A stretch of 54,771 nucleotides of DNA from an uncultured Propionibacteriaceae bacterium (GCA_938046585.1 CALIWR010000019.1:1-54771); one strand, 5' to 3'; positions 8,293 to 17,154 are shown, numbered from the stretch's first letter. The notes: generated by a model not told the origin, from the sequence alone. Made by a program: numbers and translations.

Positions 8293-9141
8293 ATGCATCA
8301 GCCCCCATACCCCTCTGGTCCCGGGGCACCCCAGTTTCCTGGTCAATCACCGGGCCCGTACGGTTTCAGCCCACAGCACCAGCCGCCCTACGGCCAGCCG
8401 CCTCCCTCGGGTTCGGCCTCCCCCCAGCCCGGTAACCCCAGCCATCCGGGTTGGGGCCCGCAGCTGAACCCCGGGTATCCGCAGCCCGGCGGCCAGGGGT
8501 ATCCGCAGCAACCTCAACAGCCAGTCGCGTCACCGCCGAAGCCCCGCAAGAGCAAAGCCCCGACCATGATCATTATCGTCATGGGCGTCATCATCGCGGC
8601 CCTCGCGGTGGTTGCCGCCTACGTCGTCTTCTTCAAGAAAGACACTCCCAGCCCTGGTCCCAGCGACAGCGCAACGCCTACCCCGGTGCAGACCCCGAGT
8701 CGTACGTCAGACAGCCGTGGCTGGACCATCAACGGCAATCAACTCACGGGGCCCACCATGACCGCTCAGCTTCCTGCAGGGTGGGGACTCGGCGCGGAGA
8801 ACGGCAAGGAGAACGACGGCGACATCACTGACGGGAAAAGCCGGATCAAGTACGTGTCCCAGGTTTCGCGAACAGGCGAGGACTCCTGCAAGAAGAATGT
8901 GTTGACTTATCGGCAGACCTCCGAGGATCTGGTCGAACAGCTTTCTGGGCAGACCTGGGGTGGGAAGCCCGCCGACGCGTACCAGCTGACGACCAAAACC
9001 TCCTCGAGCACGATTTACATCGTCTATTGCCTCAACAAGGATGACGGACTGGCGCTGCTCAAGACCGGGGCCCGGGCCGAGAACAGTGAACAGCTCCGCA
9101 ACGCCGTACAGGTCCTGCTCACCACCTGGCAATGGAAGTAG
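8293..9141 (+). CDS. Dispersed paralogue of the Pro-rich membrane protein array
   Basis: Protein of 282 aa in opposite orientation to the five tandem copies. It has a Gly/Pro/Gln/Tyr-rich N-terminus, TM helix (MIIIVMGVIIAALAVVAAYV, about residues 94-114), a Thr/Pro linker, then RGWTINGNQLTGPTMTAQLP, ectodomain with DSCKK and VYCLN, and TTWQWK end. A good ribosome binding site (AGAGGAGTCCT) precedes ATG. Its DNA is more GC-rich and the N-terminus is not near-identical to the array, so it is probably an older duplicate. Confidence 0.85.
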   Translation: MHQPPYPSGPGAPQFPGQSPGPYGFSPQHQPPYGQPPPSGSASPQPGNPSHPGWGPQLNPGYPQPGGQGYPQQPQQPVASPPKPRKSKAPTMIIIVMGVIIAALAVVAAYVVFFKKDTPSPGPSDSATPTPVQTPSRTSDSRGWTINGNQLTGPTMTAQLPAGWGLGAENGKENDGDITDGKSRIKYVSQVSRTGEDSCKKNVLTYRQTSEDLVEQLSGQTWGGKPADAYQLTTKTSSSTIYIVYCLNKDDGLALLKTGARAENSEQLRNAVQVLLTTWQWK

Positions 9142-9234
9142 CCCTCGGCCACCGGTGCTGGGGGCTCAGGCAGGCGAGTGGGTGGCGAGCTGAAGACCTG
9201 CAGCCTCAGCAATCCCTGAGGTAGGGTCCCCAGC

Positions 9235-11064
9235 GTGAAGATGTGGGGGGGCAGACTGCCGGGAATCCTGTCTGGGTTGGTATGCGCGGTCGCGGTCCTG
9301 GTCCTCGGCTGGGTCTGGGCGATCGCCTCACCCCCCAGCTCCTCGCCCGATGAGGAATACCACCTGGCCAGCATCTGGTGCCCGACCCCGTACCAGGACT
9401 ACGGATGCCAGGTCCGCACCGACGGTCATGGCCGGCTGACAGTTGACGTGCCGGAGTCGATCGGGGTCGATTCGCTATGTTGGCGGGCGCTGCTGAAATC
9501 CTCCGCCGCTTGCGCTCATTCCCTCTCACAAGAGGTCCAGGTGCCGACCTGGCGGGTCGACCAGGGCGCCTACCCGGGCGGGATGTACAAGGTGATGCAT
9601 CTGCTAGTCGGCGAGGACGTGTACCAGTCACTGCTGGCGCAACGGATGCTCACGGTGGTGATCGCAGTCCTGTTCGGGGCCGGGGTCGTGATCGTCGGCG
9701 GCCGTAGCGTCGGGCGGCAACTGGCGTACGTGGTGCTCGGCTCGTACCTGCCGCTCGGAGTCTCGCTAGTGGCTTCAGTCAACCCCAGCGGCTGGTCACT
9801 GATCGGGGTGACAACAGCCTTCCTGGCAATGGTGAGCCTGGCGTACGCGGACCGGCGCTGGCGGGTCGTCGGCAGCATCGCGCTGGTGGCCGGCGGGGCG
9901 CTGGTGGCCGGCGTGGCGCGTACCGACGCTGGGCCGTTCCTGGTAGCTGCCGGCGCTGCCGTGGTGGTGATTTACCACCGCCAATTCCGCCGACACCTGC
10001 TGCGGCTACTGGTCCCGGCCCTGCTCGGGGTCTGGGGCCTGATCGTGCTGTTCTCCGCCTCCCAGGTGGCCGCCATCCAAAGCCCCGCCGCGGCGGCCGG
10101 GATCGACGTCAGCCGACGCAATGCCCGGCTCACCTTCGTCCAGAACCTGGAGGACGTGCTCGGCCTCGTCGCGGGCAACTACGGCAGCTGGCCGCTGGCC
10201 CAGCTCGACGCGCCGATGCCAAGCCTGGTGCATGTCCCGGCGCTGCTGGTGGCTGGCGGGATCTGCCTGTACGGGCTGCGCCAGGCCACGATCGGCAAAC
10301 TGCTGGCGGTGACCACGATCATGGTCGTGGTGGTGGCGCTGCCGCTGTACCTGCTGCAAGTGACGCTGCTGCGGGTCGGGGAAGTGGTGCAGCCGCGTTA
10401 CCTGCTGCCGCTGCTGCCGGTGCTGGTGGGTTGCTGCGTGGCGCCGGTCTTCGGCCGGCAACTCTGCCTGACCCGGGCGCAGGCACTGGGAGTTTGGGCG
10501 GCGGTTTCGCTGGCTCACTGCTCGGCGCTGCTCGCCTACCTGCGCCGCTTCGCCAGCGGTGTGGACGGGCCGTTCTTCCTGGGGGACCCCAACCCGTGGA
10601 CTTGGCCGGGTGGCCCGGCCCCGGTGGTGCTGTGGGCGGTCGGGACGATCGCCTTCGCCGTGGCCGCCTTCGCCGTCGTGATCGTGTCTGACGGCTCAGA
10701 TCAGATCCCTGAGCGCGTCGCGCCCGTACCGCAGGCTGTGAGCCCGGCCCCCGAGGTTCCCGCCGGGGCAGCGCAGGTGGCTCCTGGCGATCCGGCCCCG
10801 GTCAGCTCAGCCGAGGTGACCGAACCGCCTACCCTTCCGAAGGAATCCCGCGAGGCCACAGCGCCGACCGAAGAGCCTGCGCAGGCCCCTAGCGAAGAGC
10901 CTGCCGAAAACGGTACGGCTGACGCCTCGCCTGACCCGGAATCGCGGCTGGTCGACCCCGCAGACCCGCCACGGCGCCGTTACGCCACCCCAACCTGGCC
11001 CGGTGACGATGCCGAGCCGGCCCGTCGCGCCCATCCCGACCAGTCTCAGGATCCCCAGGACTGA
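9235..11064 (+). CDS. DUF2142-like polytopic membrane protein
   Basis: Protein of 609 aa (607 from the ATG at 9241). The first TM helix is followed by SPDEEYHL, resembling the acidic/His motif after TM1 of DUF2142 and related GT-C-like proteins. Many further helices follow, with VQPRYLLPLLPVLVG near residue 390 as in that family. The last 120 residues are a Pro/Glu/Ala-rich, probably cytoplasmic tail. Substrate unknown; a role in cell-envelope glycan or lipid-linked sugar transfer is inference from the fold. It converges on upp with a 39-bp gap. Confidence 0.65.
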   Translation: MKMWGGRLPGILSGLVCAVAVLVLGWVWAIASPPSSSPDEEYHLASIWCPTPYQDYGCQVRTDGHGRLTVDVPESIGVDSLCWRALLKSSAACAHSLSQEVQVPTWRVDQGAYPGGMYKVMHLLVGEDVYQSLLAQRMLTVVIAVLFGAGVVIVGGRSVGRQLAYVVLGSYLPLGVSLVASVNPSGWSLIGVTTAFLAMVSLAYADRRWRVVGSIALVAGGALVAGVARTDAGPFLVAAGAAVVVIYHRQFRRHLLRLLVPALLGVWGLIVLFSASQVAAIQSPAAAAGIDVSRRNARLTFVQNLEDVLGLVAGNYGSWPLAQLDAPMPSLVHVPALLVAGGICLYGLRQATIGKLLAVTTIMVVVVALPLYLLQVTLLRVGEVVQPRYLLPLLPVLVGCCVAPVFGRQLCLTRAQALGVWAAVSLAHCSALLAYLRRFASGVDGPFFLGDPNPWTWPGGPAPVVLWAVGTIAFAVAAFAVVIVSDGSDQIPERVAPVPQAVSPAPEVPAGAAQVAPGDPAPVSSAEVTEPPTLPKESREATAPTEEPAQAPSEEPAENGTADASPDPESRLVDPADPPRRRYATPTWPGDDAEPARRAHPDQSQDPQD

Positions 11065-11103
11065 GCAGCAAGGCGACTACTAGGTCGTGATTCAGCGCGC
11101 AGG

Positions 11104-11745
11104 CTATTCCGCCAGCCCGTACAGCCGGTCTCCGGCATCGCCCAGGCCGGGCACGATATAGCCGACCTCGTTCAGGTGCTCGTCGACCGCCGCCACCACC
11201 AGCGTGCACGGAACCTGGACCTGGTCGAGAAGCCGTCGCATCCGCGCGATCCCCTCGGGGGCTGCGATCAGGCAGATGCAGGTGATGTGGTCAGCGCCCC
11301 GCTTGATCAGGAACTGGACCGTACCGGCAAGCGAGCCGCCGGTCGCCAGCATCGGGTCCAGGACATAGCACTGTCTCCCGGACAGGTCAGCGGGCAGCCG
11401 CTCGGCGTACGTGAAGGGCTCCAGGGTCTCTTCGTCGCGGACCATCCCGACAAAGCCCACCTCGGCCGACGGGATCAACCGCGCCATCCCCTCGAGCATC
11501 CCCAGCCCGGCCCGCAAGATCGGGACCACTATCGGCCAGGGCTTGGACAACTGAACGCTGGTGGTGGTGGTGACTGGGGTCTCGATCTGGACCGGCTCCA
11601 CCCGGACCTGATCGGTCGCCTCGTACGCGAGCAGCATCACCAATTCCTCCACCAGCTGGCGGAAGACCGGCGACGGGGTGTGCTTGTCGCGCAACAGGCT
11701 GAGCTTGTGGGAGACCAGGGGATGGTCGATGACACGAACGTCCAC
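11104..11745 (-). CDS. upp: Uracil phosphoribosyltransferase
   Basis: Protein of 213 aa, full family length. It makes UMP from uracil and PRPP (pyrimidine salvage, cytosolic). Seen: DVRVIDHPLVSHKLSLLRD at the N-terminus, the PILRAGLGMLEGM segment, the PRPP loop region LDPMLATGGSLAGTVQFL and the uracil-binding end YIVPGLGDAGDRLYGLAE. The start is GTG. It is divergent from the TadA-associated gene at 11853, with a shared 107-bp promoter region. Confidence 0.95.
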   Translation of the reverse strand: MDVRVIDHPLVSHKLSLLRDKHTPSPVFRQLVEELVMLLAYEATDQVRVEPVQIETPVTTTTSVQLSKPWPIVVPILRAGLGMLEGMARLIPSAEVGFVGMVRDEETLEPFTYAERLPADLSGRQCYVLDPMLATGGSLAGTVQFLIKRGADHITCICLIAAPEGIARMRRLLDQVQVPCTLVVAAVDEHLNEVGYIVPGLGDAGDRLYGLAE

Positions 11746-11852
11746 GGGTCAACCTTGGCACATTCCCTAGTTGCAGTGTGATTGGGGTTCACTGCCCCCG
11801 TGGCTGCGCGCGCTGCCCCCACATGTGAAGATGGGTGTTTGAAGGAGGCCTC

Positions 11853-12455
11853 ATGACCGGCGAAGAGATCGAACTCGACCCCAGAGAACTGGGCGATGAC
11901 CGGCCGGGGCTGGAGGACGCCGACGACCCGGAACCAGACGACGACCTCGACGAGGATGACTTCGGCGACGTTGAGGACGCCACCGAAGACGATGTCGACT
12001 TTATCCTCGCCATGCACCGCGAGGACGGCAGCCCGGTAGTAGCCGCCCTGGAACCCGATCTCGCCAACGATCTGGACGCCCTGATCGCCCAGTTGCAGCG
12101 TCTGCCCGGCGACAACGGCGCTTGGGCGCTGGTCTCGATCGACGGGGACTTTTTCGCCGCTATTCGGGTCCGGGGCCGTCGCGTCCAGGTGATGCTGTCT
12201 GACGTGTACGCAGCCGAGACCTGGTCGCTCGCCAGCGACATCGTCGACTACCTGGGTATCGACATCCCCGAGGACGACGACGAGGACGGGCTGGTCGGTG
12301 ACCTGGACATCTTCGCCGACCAGGGCTTGTCGGTGATGAACCTGGAGGCGATCTGCTCCGACTGGGATACCTCCTCTGACGAGCTGGCGCTGCGAGTCGC
12401 CGACGCGATCCACTTCGGCCCCCAGGCCCGTACGGTCGCCGACAGCGCCGAGTGA
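11853..12455 (+). CDS. tRNA adenosine deaminase-associated protein
   Basis: Protein of 200 aa. The N-terminal third is extremely acidic (DDLDEDDFGDVEDATEDDVDF), followed by a globular part with GAWALVSIDGDFFAAIRVRG and QVMLSDVYAAETWSLASDIV. This matches the actinobacterial family named for its position next to tadA; biochemical function unknown. The ATG follows GGAGGCCTC. tadA itself is 1.8 kb away (14275-14727), separated by tRNA-Ser and an antiporter gene. Confidence 0.75.
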   Translation: MTGEEIELDPRELGDDRPGLEDADDPEPDDDLDEDDFGDVEDATEDDVDFILAMHREDGSPVVAALEPDLANDLDALIAQLQRLPGDNGAWALVSIDGDFFAAIRVRGRRVQVMLSDVYAAETWSLASDIVDYLGIDIPEDDDEDGLVGDLDIFADQGLSVMNLEAICSDWDTSSDELALRVADAIHFGPQARTVADSAE

Positions 12456-12501
12456 CAGACGGCCCCGTCCGCGGTGGAAGACCGGGAACGGGGCCCATGG
12501 G

Positions 12502-12586
12502 CGGTGGCGGTGGGATTTGAACCCACGGTGGGTTGCCCCACACGCGCTTTCGAGGCGCGCTCCTTTGGCCGCTCGGACACGCCACC
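12502..12586 (-). tRNA. tRNA-Ser(CGA)
   Basis: Read on the minus strand: acceptor GGTGGCG pairing with CGCCACC, D-arm, anticodon stem GCGCG with loop CTCGAAA (anticodon CGA), a long class II variable arm, and T-arm GTGGGTTCAAATCCCAC. The discriminator is G. CCA is not directly encoded (the next bases are CCCA). Confidence 0.95.
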
Positions 12587-12661
12587 GCGGATGAGTGTAG
12601 CCAGGCCCAGGCCGGGGGTCGAATCGGCATTCGGCGCCGAGCCGGGTTAGATGATCGCTGG

Positions 12662-14140
12662 TCAGGATGACCAGCGGGCCAGCCGGCCCCCGCGGTCGAT
12701 CGCCCGCAACTGGTCCTCGACCTGGCCGCGTACCGCTGACGGGGTGACGATCAGCAATTCGTCACCCTCGCGCAGGCTGTCGCGCCCGTGCGGGGTGAAG
12801 GTTTGATTGCCGCGGATGACCAGGCTGACCTGGGCATTCGGCGGTAGCCGCAGTTCGCTGACGCTTACCCCGTGCAGCCGGGAACCTTCCGCCACCTCCA
12901 GCTGTAGCAGATCGGCCTCAACCTGATCCAGCGGCGCCACCTCGATATCCACCTCGTTCGGATCTCCGGCCAGCCCGAGCCGGCGGGCCACCCAGGGCAG
13001 GGACGGCGCGTTCAGCAGGGTCAGCACGATGACGGTGACGAAGACGATGTCGAAAAGGTCATTGGCCAGCGGCAGCCCGGCCGACATCGGGATCGTGGCC
13101 AGGATGATCGGGACTGCTCCTCGTAGCCCCGCCCAGGACACGAAGGCCTGCTCTCGCCACGGCACCCGAGAGGGGGTCAGAACTGCGGCCACGCTCGCCG
13201 GCCGGGCCACGAAAGTCAGGAACAGGCCCAGCATCACCGCCTGCACCAAGGTGGTGATGCTGATCCGAGATGGGGTCGACAGTAACCCGAGCATCACAAA
13301 CAACCCGATCTGGGCGATCCAGCCGATCCCCTCCACGAACGACCGGGTGGCGTGCCGGTGCGGCAATTTGCCGTTCGCCAGCAGCACCGAACAGGTGTAG
13401 ACGGCGGCGAAACCGCTCACGTGGACCGCCACGCCGACCCCGTACGGGATGATCGCCCAGCCCAGCGCGGCCAGCGGGTACAGGCCCGAGGCCGGCAGCG
13501 CCAGATTGCGCAGCAGCCGTACCCCGAGCCAGCCCAGGGCAGCGCCCAGGGCCAGACCGCCGATCAGTTCGGCCAGGATCAACAGGCCGGTCAGTGGCAG
13601 ATCCCGGTACCCGATCCGCCCCATCGCTAGATCGGTCGCGGCGATCACCAGTAGCACCGTGGGGGCGTCGTTGAGGCCGGATTCGCCCTCCAGCATGGCC
13701 CGGACCCGCGGCGGCAGCGACACCGACCGCAGCACCGAGAACACGGCCGCCGAATCGGTCGGCGCCATGATCGCCGCCACCAGAACCGCGATCGCCAGCG
13801 GTACCCCGAGCACCAGGTAGGCGAAGGCGGCGACCAGGGCGATCGTGATCGCGACTGCGACCGTCGCCAGCAGCACCGACGACCAGATCGCCGGCCGAAT
13901 GTCACGCCACTTCGTCGACAGCCCGCCGTCGGCCAAGATCAACACCAGGGCGACGAAGCCGAGGTCGTGCGCCAGGACCGAGTTGTTGAACAGCGCCCCG
14001 TCGGCCGGGACTTCCATCAGCACGCCGAGGAACAGGAACAGCAGCAGCGCGGGAACCCCGAGCCGGTCGCCGACCTTGGCCACGATCACGGCCACCACCA
14101 CCACGGCAGCCCCGATCAGCAGGAGGATGTCGAGGCTCAT
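12662..14140 (-). CDS. CPA1-type K+(Na+)/H+ antiporter with C-terminal TrkA_C-like domain
   Basis: Protein of 492 aa. It has about 12-13 TM helices with the antiporter core APTDSAAVFSVLRS and GESGLNDAPTVLLV (residues about 140-175), the ND motif of CPA1 exchangers. The cytosolic C-terminus (about 410-492) contains EGSRLHGVSVSELRLPPNAQ and LREGDELLIVT, typical of TrkA_C/RCK-C regulatory domains. It probably exchanges monovalent cations for protons across the plasma membrane. The start at MSLDILLL follows GGAAGAACCG; the longer frame would run into the repeat at 14188-14276. Confidence 0.85.
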   Translation of the reverse strand: MSLDILLLIGAAVVVVAVIVAKVGDRLGVPALLLFLFLGVLMEVPADGALFNNSVLAHDLGFVALVLILADGGLSTKWRDIRPAIWSSVLLATVAVAITIALVAAFAYLVLGVPLAIAVLVAAIMAPTDSAAVFSVLRSVSLPPRVRAMLEGESGLNDAPTVLLVIAATDLAMGRIGYRDLPLTGLLILAELIGGLALGAALGWLGVRLLRNLALPASGLYPLAALGWAIIPYGVGVAVHVSGFAAVYTCSVLLANGKLPHRHATRSFVEGIGWIAQIGLFVMLGLLSTPSRISITTLVQAVMLGLFLTFVARPASVAAVLTPSRVPWREQAFVSWAGLRGAVPIILATIPMSAGLPLANDLFDIVFVTVIVLTLLNAPSLPWVARRLGLAGDPNEVDIEVAPLDQVEADLLQLEVAEGSRLHGVSVSELRLPPNAQVSLVIRGNQTFTPHGRDSLREGDELLIVTPSAVRGQVEDQLRAIDRGGRLARWSS

Positions 14141-14187
14141 CGGTTCTTCCTCCCGTGGGTCGTGTAGTCGAAAACCTATAGCAGTCC

Positions 14188-14215
14188 CACCGTCCCCTTC
14201 GCGAGGGGAGGGCTC
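14188..14215. repeat. 28-bp hairpin-forming repeat, copy 1
   Basis: The unit holds the inverted repeat TCCCCT-TCGCG-AGGGGA flanked by CACCG and GGGCTC. An identical unit lies at 14249-14276. It sits between antiporter start and tadA stop. Confidence 0.8.
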
Positions 14216-14248
14216 CTCGATCAGACAACACCTCGACGAAATCCGGGG

Positions 14249-14276
14249 CACCGTCCCCTTCGCGAGGGGAGGGCTC
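14249..14276. repeat. 28-bp hairpin-forming repeat, copy 2
   Basis: Identical to 14188-14215. Its last two bases overlap the tadA stop codon on the minus strand. It could act as the tadA terminator or be a small dispersed repeat. Confidence 0.8.
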
Positions 14277-14727
14277 ATCGCCGCGACTCGAAGAATCGTC
14301 GCAGAAGGGCAGCGCAGGGGTCGGCCAGGATCCCGCCGACGACCTCGGGCCGGTGGGGGAGCCGGGGGTCACGGACGACATCAAACAGCGAGGCGACCGC
14401 GCCGGCCTTCGGGTCGTACGCCCCGAACACCAGCCGCGCGACCCGCGACTGGACGACCGCCCCCGCGCACATCGTGCAGGGCTCCAAGGTGACGACCAGA
14501 GTGTGCCCGTCAAGACGCCAACCGCCAACCTCGGCCGCCCGGCGCCGTAATACCAGCACCTCGGCATGCGCGGTCGGATCACCCGTCTGTTCTCGTTCGT
14601 TGCCAGCGGCTTGGACCACCTGACCGCTCGGGTCCAGCAGCACCGCCCCCACCGGGATGTCCCCCGTGGCCGCGGCGGCCTCAGCGGCCCGCAGCGCCCG
14701 TCGCATCGCATCGTCCCACTGGCTCAC
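14275..14727 (-). CDS. tadA: tRNA-specific adenosine deaminase
   Basis: Protein of 150 aa, normal length. It deaminates A34 of tRNA-Arg(ACG) to inosine. Zinc site visible: H54-A-E56 (HAEV) and PCTMC with C84 and C87; the E56 proton shuttle is present. The GTG start (VSQWDDAMRRAL) gives the usual length; the ORF extends further upstream, but that part is not family sequence. Its usual partner gene is at 11853. Confidence 0.9.
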   Translation of the reverse strand: MSQWDDAMRRALRAAEAAAATGDIPVGAVLLDPSGQVVQAAGNEREQTGDPTAHAEVLVLRRRAAEVGGWRLDGHTLVVTLEPCTMCAGAVVQSRVARLVFGAYDPKAGAVASLFDVVRDPRLPHRPEVVGGILADPCAALLRRFFESRR

Positions 14728-14827
14728 CCCACCCACTCTGCCAGCCGTACGGGGACTGACCCGAGAGCCTGTCTGCGGAGAATGCGGGTCCGCCTGGTGT
14801 TTTGACCCCTGCCGCCCATAAAATGAC

Positions 14828-15232
14828 GTGCATGATTCGCCCACCAACGGCCCCCAATATGGCCAGTCACAGCCGCTGCCCAGCTCTGTGTCACGTCACG
14901 GTGGCTCTTGGCTGAAGTGGGTCCGGACTGGGCTAGCCTATGTGTTGGTTTTCCTGTCGGCTGTGAGTGTTGGTGGTGCAATCGGCGGGGGATTCGAGCA
15001 CCCTCCTTTGTGGATTTCGGGTGTTCTGGTCTTCGTCCTCCTTCCTTTCAGTATGCTGCCTTCGTCTCGGATGGGAACCACCTTCGCATTCCTTGCGGCG
15101 GGCGTAGCGATCATCGGTGCTGTCGTGCACAGTTTTAGCGCATCCCGTATCCTACCAATGCCTTTTTTCGCCCTCTTCCTGTCTGCCGGGTTCTCAGTGA
15201 CTTTGGGATTGACCTTGATTGGTCGCAGGTAA
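14828..15232 (+). CDS. Small membrane protein at the head of the type VII-like island
   Basis: Protein of 134 aa from a GTG. The polar N-terminus (about 30 aa) is followed by four hydrophobic segments (AYVLVFLSAVSVGGAIGG; ISGVLVFVLLPFSM; FAFLAAGVAIIGAVVHS; FFALFLSAGFSVTLGLTLI). No family recognised. No good ribosome binding site is visible, so the true start may differ. Base composition is AT-richer than the flanks, like the next three genes. It may belong to the same transcription unit. Confidence 0.55.
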   Translation: MHDSPTNGPQYGQSQPLPSSVSRHGGSWLKWVRTGLAYVLVFLSAVSVGGAIGGGFEHPPLWISGVLVFVLLPFSMLPSSRMGTTFAFLAAGVAIIGAVVHSFSASRILPMPFFALFLSAGFSVTLGLTLIGRR

Positions 15233-15292
15233 GCCTCGATTTCCGTTGATCGTGATCATCATAATCTAAATATTTCAGAAAAGGAGAGACAC

Positions 15293-15988
15293 GTGGATCT
15301 CATTGCAGATTTGGCCGAGGTCCTGGCTGCTGCCCGATCTTTTTCCTCTCAACAGGAAGCGGCGCCGGAGCAGGACGAGTATCAGGGGAGTGATCCTACT
15401 GATTCTGTTGTCGTGACTGTCGATAGGGCCGGGTTGCTTCTCCGGTGCGTGGTCGATGATCAGTGGGCCGACAGAGTCGGGTCTGCAGGGTTGGCCACTG
15501 CGGTCCGAGGGGCTGCTGCCGCAGCTCTGTGTGTGAAGATGGGGCTACCTGCACCCTCGACCGAGGTGGCCGATCAGAATTGGGAGGAAATTGTCGCTTC
15601 ATACGGCCCGGTCGAATCATATAGCCCACCCGAGCCGACTCAGCAGGATGTCGAGAAAGCTGAGAGATTGGTCCTGGAGAAGATGGACGATCTGACATCC
15701 GCTGTGGATCGTCTGTCGATAGAGGAGGCTCGCGAGCAGTTCAAAAGACAGCTCGACCGACTCGCTGATCTGGGTGACTCTGCCTTGTCACTCGCCAGCA
15801 TGGAGCCGATTCGTTACGCCAGCCATTCCGATAACGTCGTCCTTTCGTTGGCGCCCAACGGGCTCCTGATCGATTGTGAGATCCGCGAGCATTGGGCATC
15901 CGGGCAAAGTGGGAAATCCATCTCGATGACCATTCAAGAGATCATCGATAAGATTCAACAGGATAGAAAGGATCGCCATCATGGGTGA
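15293..15988 (+). CDS. Protein with two YbaB-like segments
   Basis: Protein of 231 aa; GTG start preceded by AAAGGAGAGACAC. Two YbaB-like units can be seen: residues about 38-85 (SVVVTVDRAGLLLRCVVDDQ then a helix) and about 177-225 (NVVLSLAPNGLLIDCEIREH then a helix), joined by a charged helical linker (about 115-165). A tandem duplication of the fold would let one chain mimic the EbfC dimer. Its stop overlaps the next start by 8 nt, as in the 5953/5960 pair. Molecular role unknown. Confidence 0.6.
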   Translation: MDLIADLAEVLAAARSFSSQQEAAPEQDEYQGSDPTDSVVVTVDRAGLLLRCVVDDQWADRVGSAGLATAVRGAAAAALCVKMGLPAPSTEVADQNWEEIVASYGPVESYSPPEPTQQDVEKAERLVLEKMDDLTSAVDRLSIEEAREQFKRQLDRLADLGDSALSLASMEPIRYASHSDNVVLSLAPNGLLIDCEIREHWASGQSGKSISMTIQEIIDKIQQDRKDRHHG

Positions 15989-16292
15989 CTTCAAGATCGC
16001 ATCTGATGGGCTTGTTCGGGAGGCGGAATATCTGCGCGGCGTAGGAGAAGCTCAGGCTTCCATCTCCCAGGCGATAATGGGTTTTCCTCGCTCTATATCC
16101 AATTGGGGGGCATGGGAAGCTTTGAGCGGCCCCATTGTCGCAGCCTTCCGTAACCTTGATGAAGTAAATTTCACCGCTGCAGAAGGTCTTGATTCAGTGG
16201 CCGACCTCATCGAGAGTATTTGCCTCGCCTACCAGGAAGTCGAGTCAGCTAATAGCGTGAAGAACGCCCAGGTAGTAAGGAGAGTTCCGTGA
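15981..16292 (+). CDS. WXG100/EspC-like small protein
   Basis: Protein of 103 aa, the usual size for this superfamily. Largely helical: helix 1 (DGLVREAEYLRGVGEAQASI), a turn with NWGAWEALSGPI in place of a strict W-x-G, helix 2 (AAEGLDSVADLIESICLAYQEVE). The start overlaps the YbaB-like gene, and its stop overlaps the next GTG start (GTGA). Likely a type VII secretion target or partner; inferred from fold and context. Confidence 0.6.
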   Translation: MGDFKIASDGLVREAEYLRGVGEAQASISQAIMGFPRSISNWGAWEALSGPIVAAFRNLDEVNFTAAEGLDSVADLIESICLAYQEVESANSVKNAQVVRRVP

Positions 16293-17107
16293 CCGCACCC
16301 AGCGTTCTTCCCATTCAGACAATCTATTTTCAGAATGAAGAAGATAGCGAAAAGCTTCTGTGGATACGAGACAAGATACAGCAGTTCTGTGATTATCTCG
16401 CGACCATGCGACCCAAGGTCTACTCATATGCCGTAGGTCGCTCGACCGCCGGTGGTCCTCAAGGGGCATTCGAGGGCGCCATGTGCGTATCAGCCTACGA
16501 AGGCCTTGTCCAGCTGACTCCTAAGTTCGTCGAGTGGTTCAACGACTTCATGAATTGGAGCATGGCGCCCAAAAATATCCTCGATATGGTCGAGGCCATG
16601 CAACCTGCTTACGAGAAAGCGACTGAATGTAAGCAGGCCCTTATTCGAGAAGCCATGCCGGCGGACAAGATCTGGAAGGGTGAGTCCGTGAATGCCTACT
16701 ATAAGCACATTGAGAGGCATCGGTCTGCCGCCGCTGATGTCGAAGAGGCGATTCACTCCATGATGATCAAGATCCGTGAGGCGGGATCAAACGCACTCAC
16801 CGCCACCTATGTGGCGTTCACGGCGATCATCGGTGCTATCGTAGAGCTTTTCATTGGACTAATCGCACTGGCGCCACCCGCGACCCCGGCCGGGGTTAAA
16901 ACGATTCTGGCGAGCATGGCATTCATCGGCGCCACAGTCGGTGCAATTGGGGTCTATGCCCAGAAGTTGGTCGGCGTGGTGGCCGAGGCACAGAACAGCG
17001 TCGACGGTAGGCTGCGCAGCACGAACTTCCCCGGTGGCAAGTGGCCCCAGGCGACGTCCAAGTCAGTTCGTACTGGTATCGAGGACGTCAGCGGCTGGAG
17101 CTACTGA
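16289..17107 (+). CDS. WXG100-like protein with C-terminal membrane segments
   Basis: Protein of 272 aa, GTG start in a GTGA overlap with the preceding gene. The N-terminal 160 residues are helical and include IWKGESVNAYYKHIERH, a W-x-G motif followed by a tyrosine as in WXG100-like proteins. Two hydrophobic segments follow (TATYVAFTAIIGAIVELFIG and TILASMAFIGATVGAIGVYA), then a polar tail. It may be a type VII-exported membrane-active protein; no toxin domain is recognisable. A terminator follows at 17155. Confidence 0.6.
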   Translation: MTAPSVLPIQTIYFQNEEDSEKLLWIRDKIQQFCDYLATMRPKVYSYAVGRSTAGGPQGAFEGAMCVSAYEGLVQLTPKFVEWFNDFMNWSMAPKNILDMVEAMQPAYEKATECKQALIREAMPADKIWKGESVNAYYKHIERHRSAAADVEEAIHSMMIKIREAGSNALTATYVAFTAIIGAIVELFIGLIALAPPATPAGVKTILASMAFIGATVGAIGVYAQKLVGVVAEAQNSVDGRLRSTNFPGGKWPQATSKSVRTGIEDVSGWSY

Positions 17108-17154
17108 CACCGTTCCGCGGTTGCGCGGCCGCCGTGGAATGAATATCCGTGATC

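Noticed and set aside
12160..12630. Minus-strand ORF covering the tRNA-Ser region
   Set aside because: It overlaps a clear tRNA and the coding strand of the TadA-associated gene.
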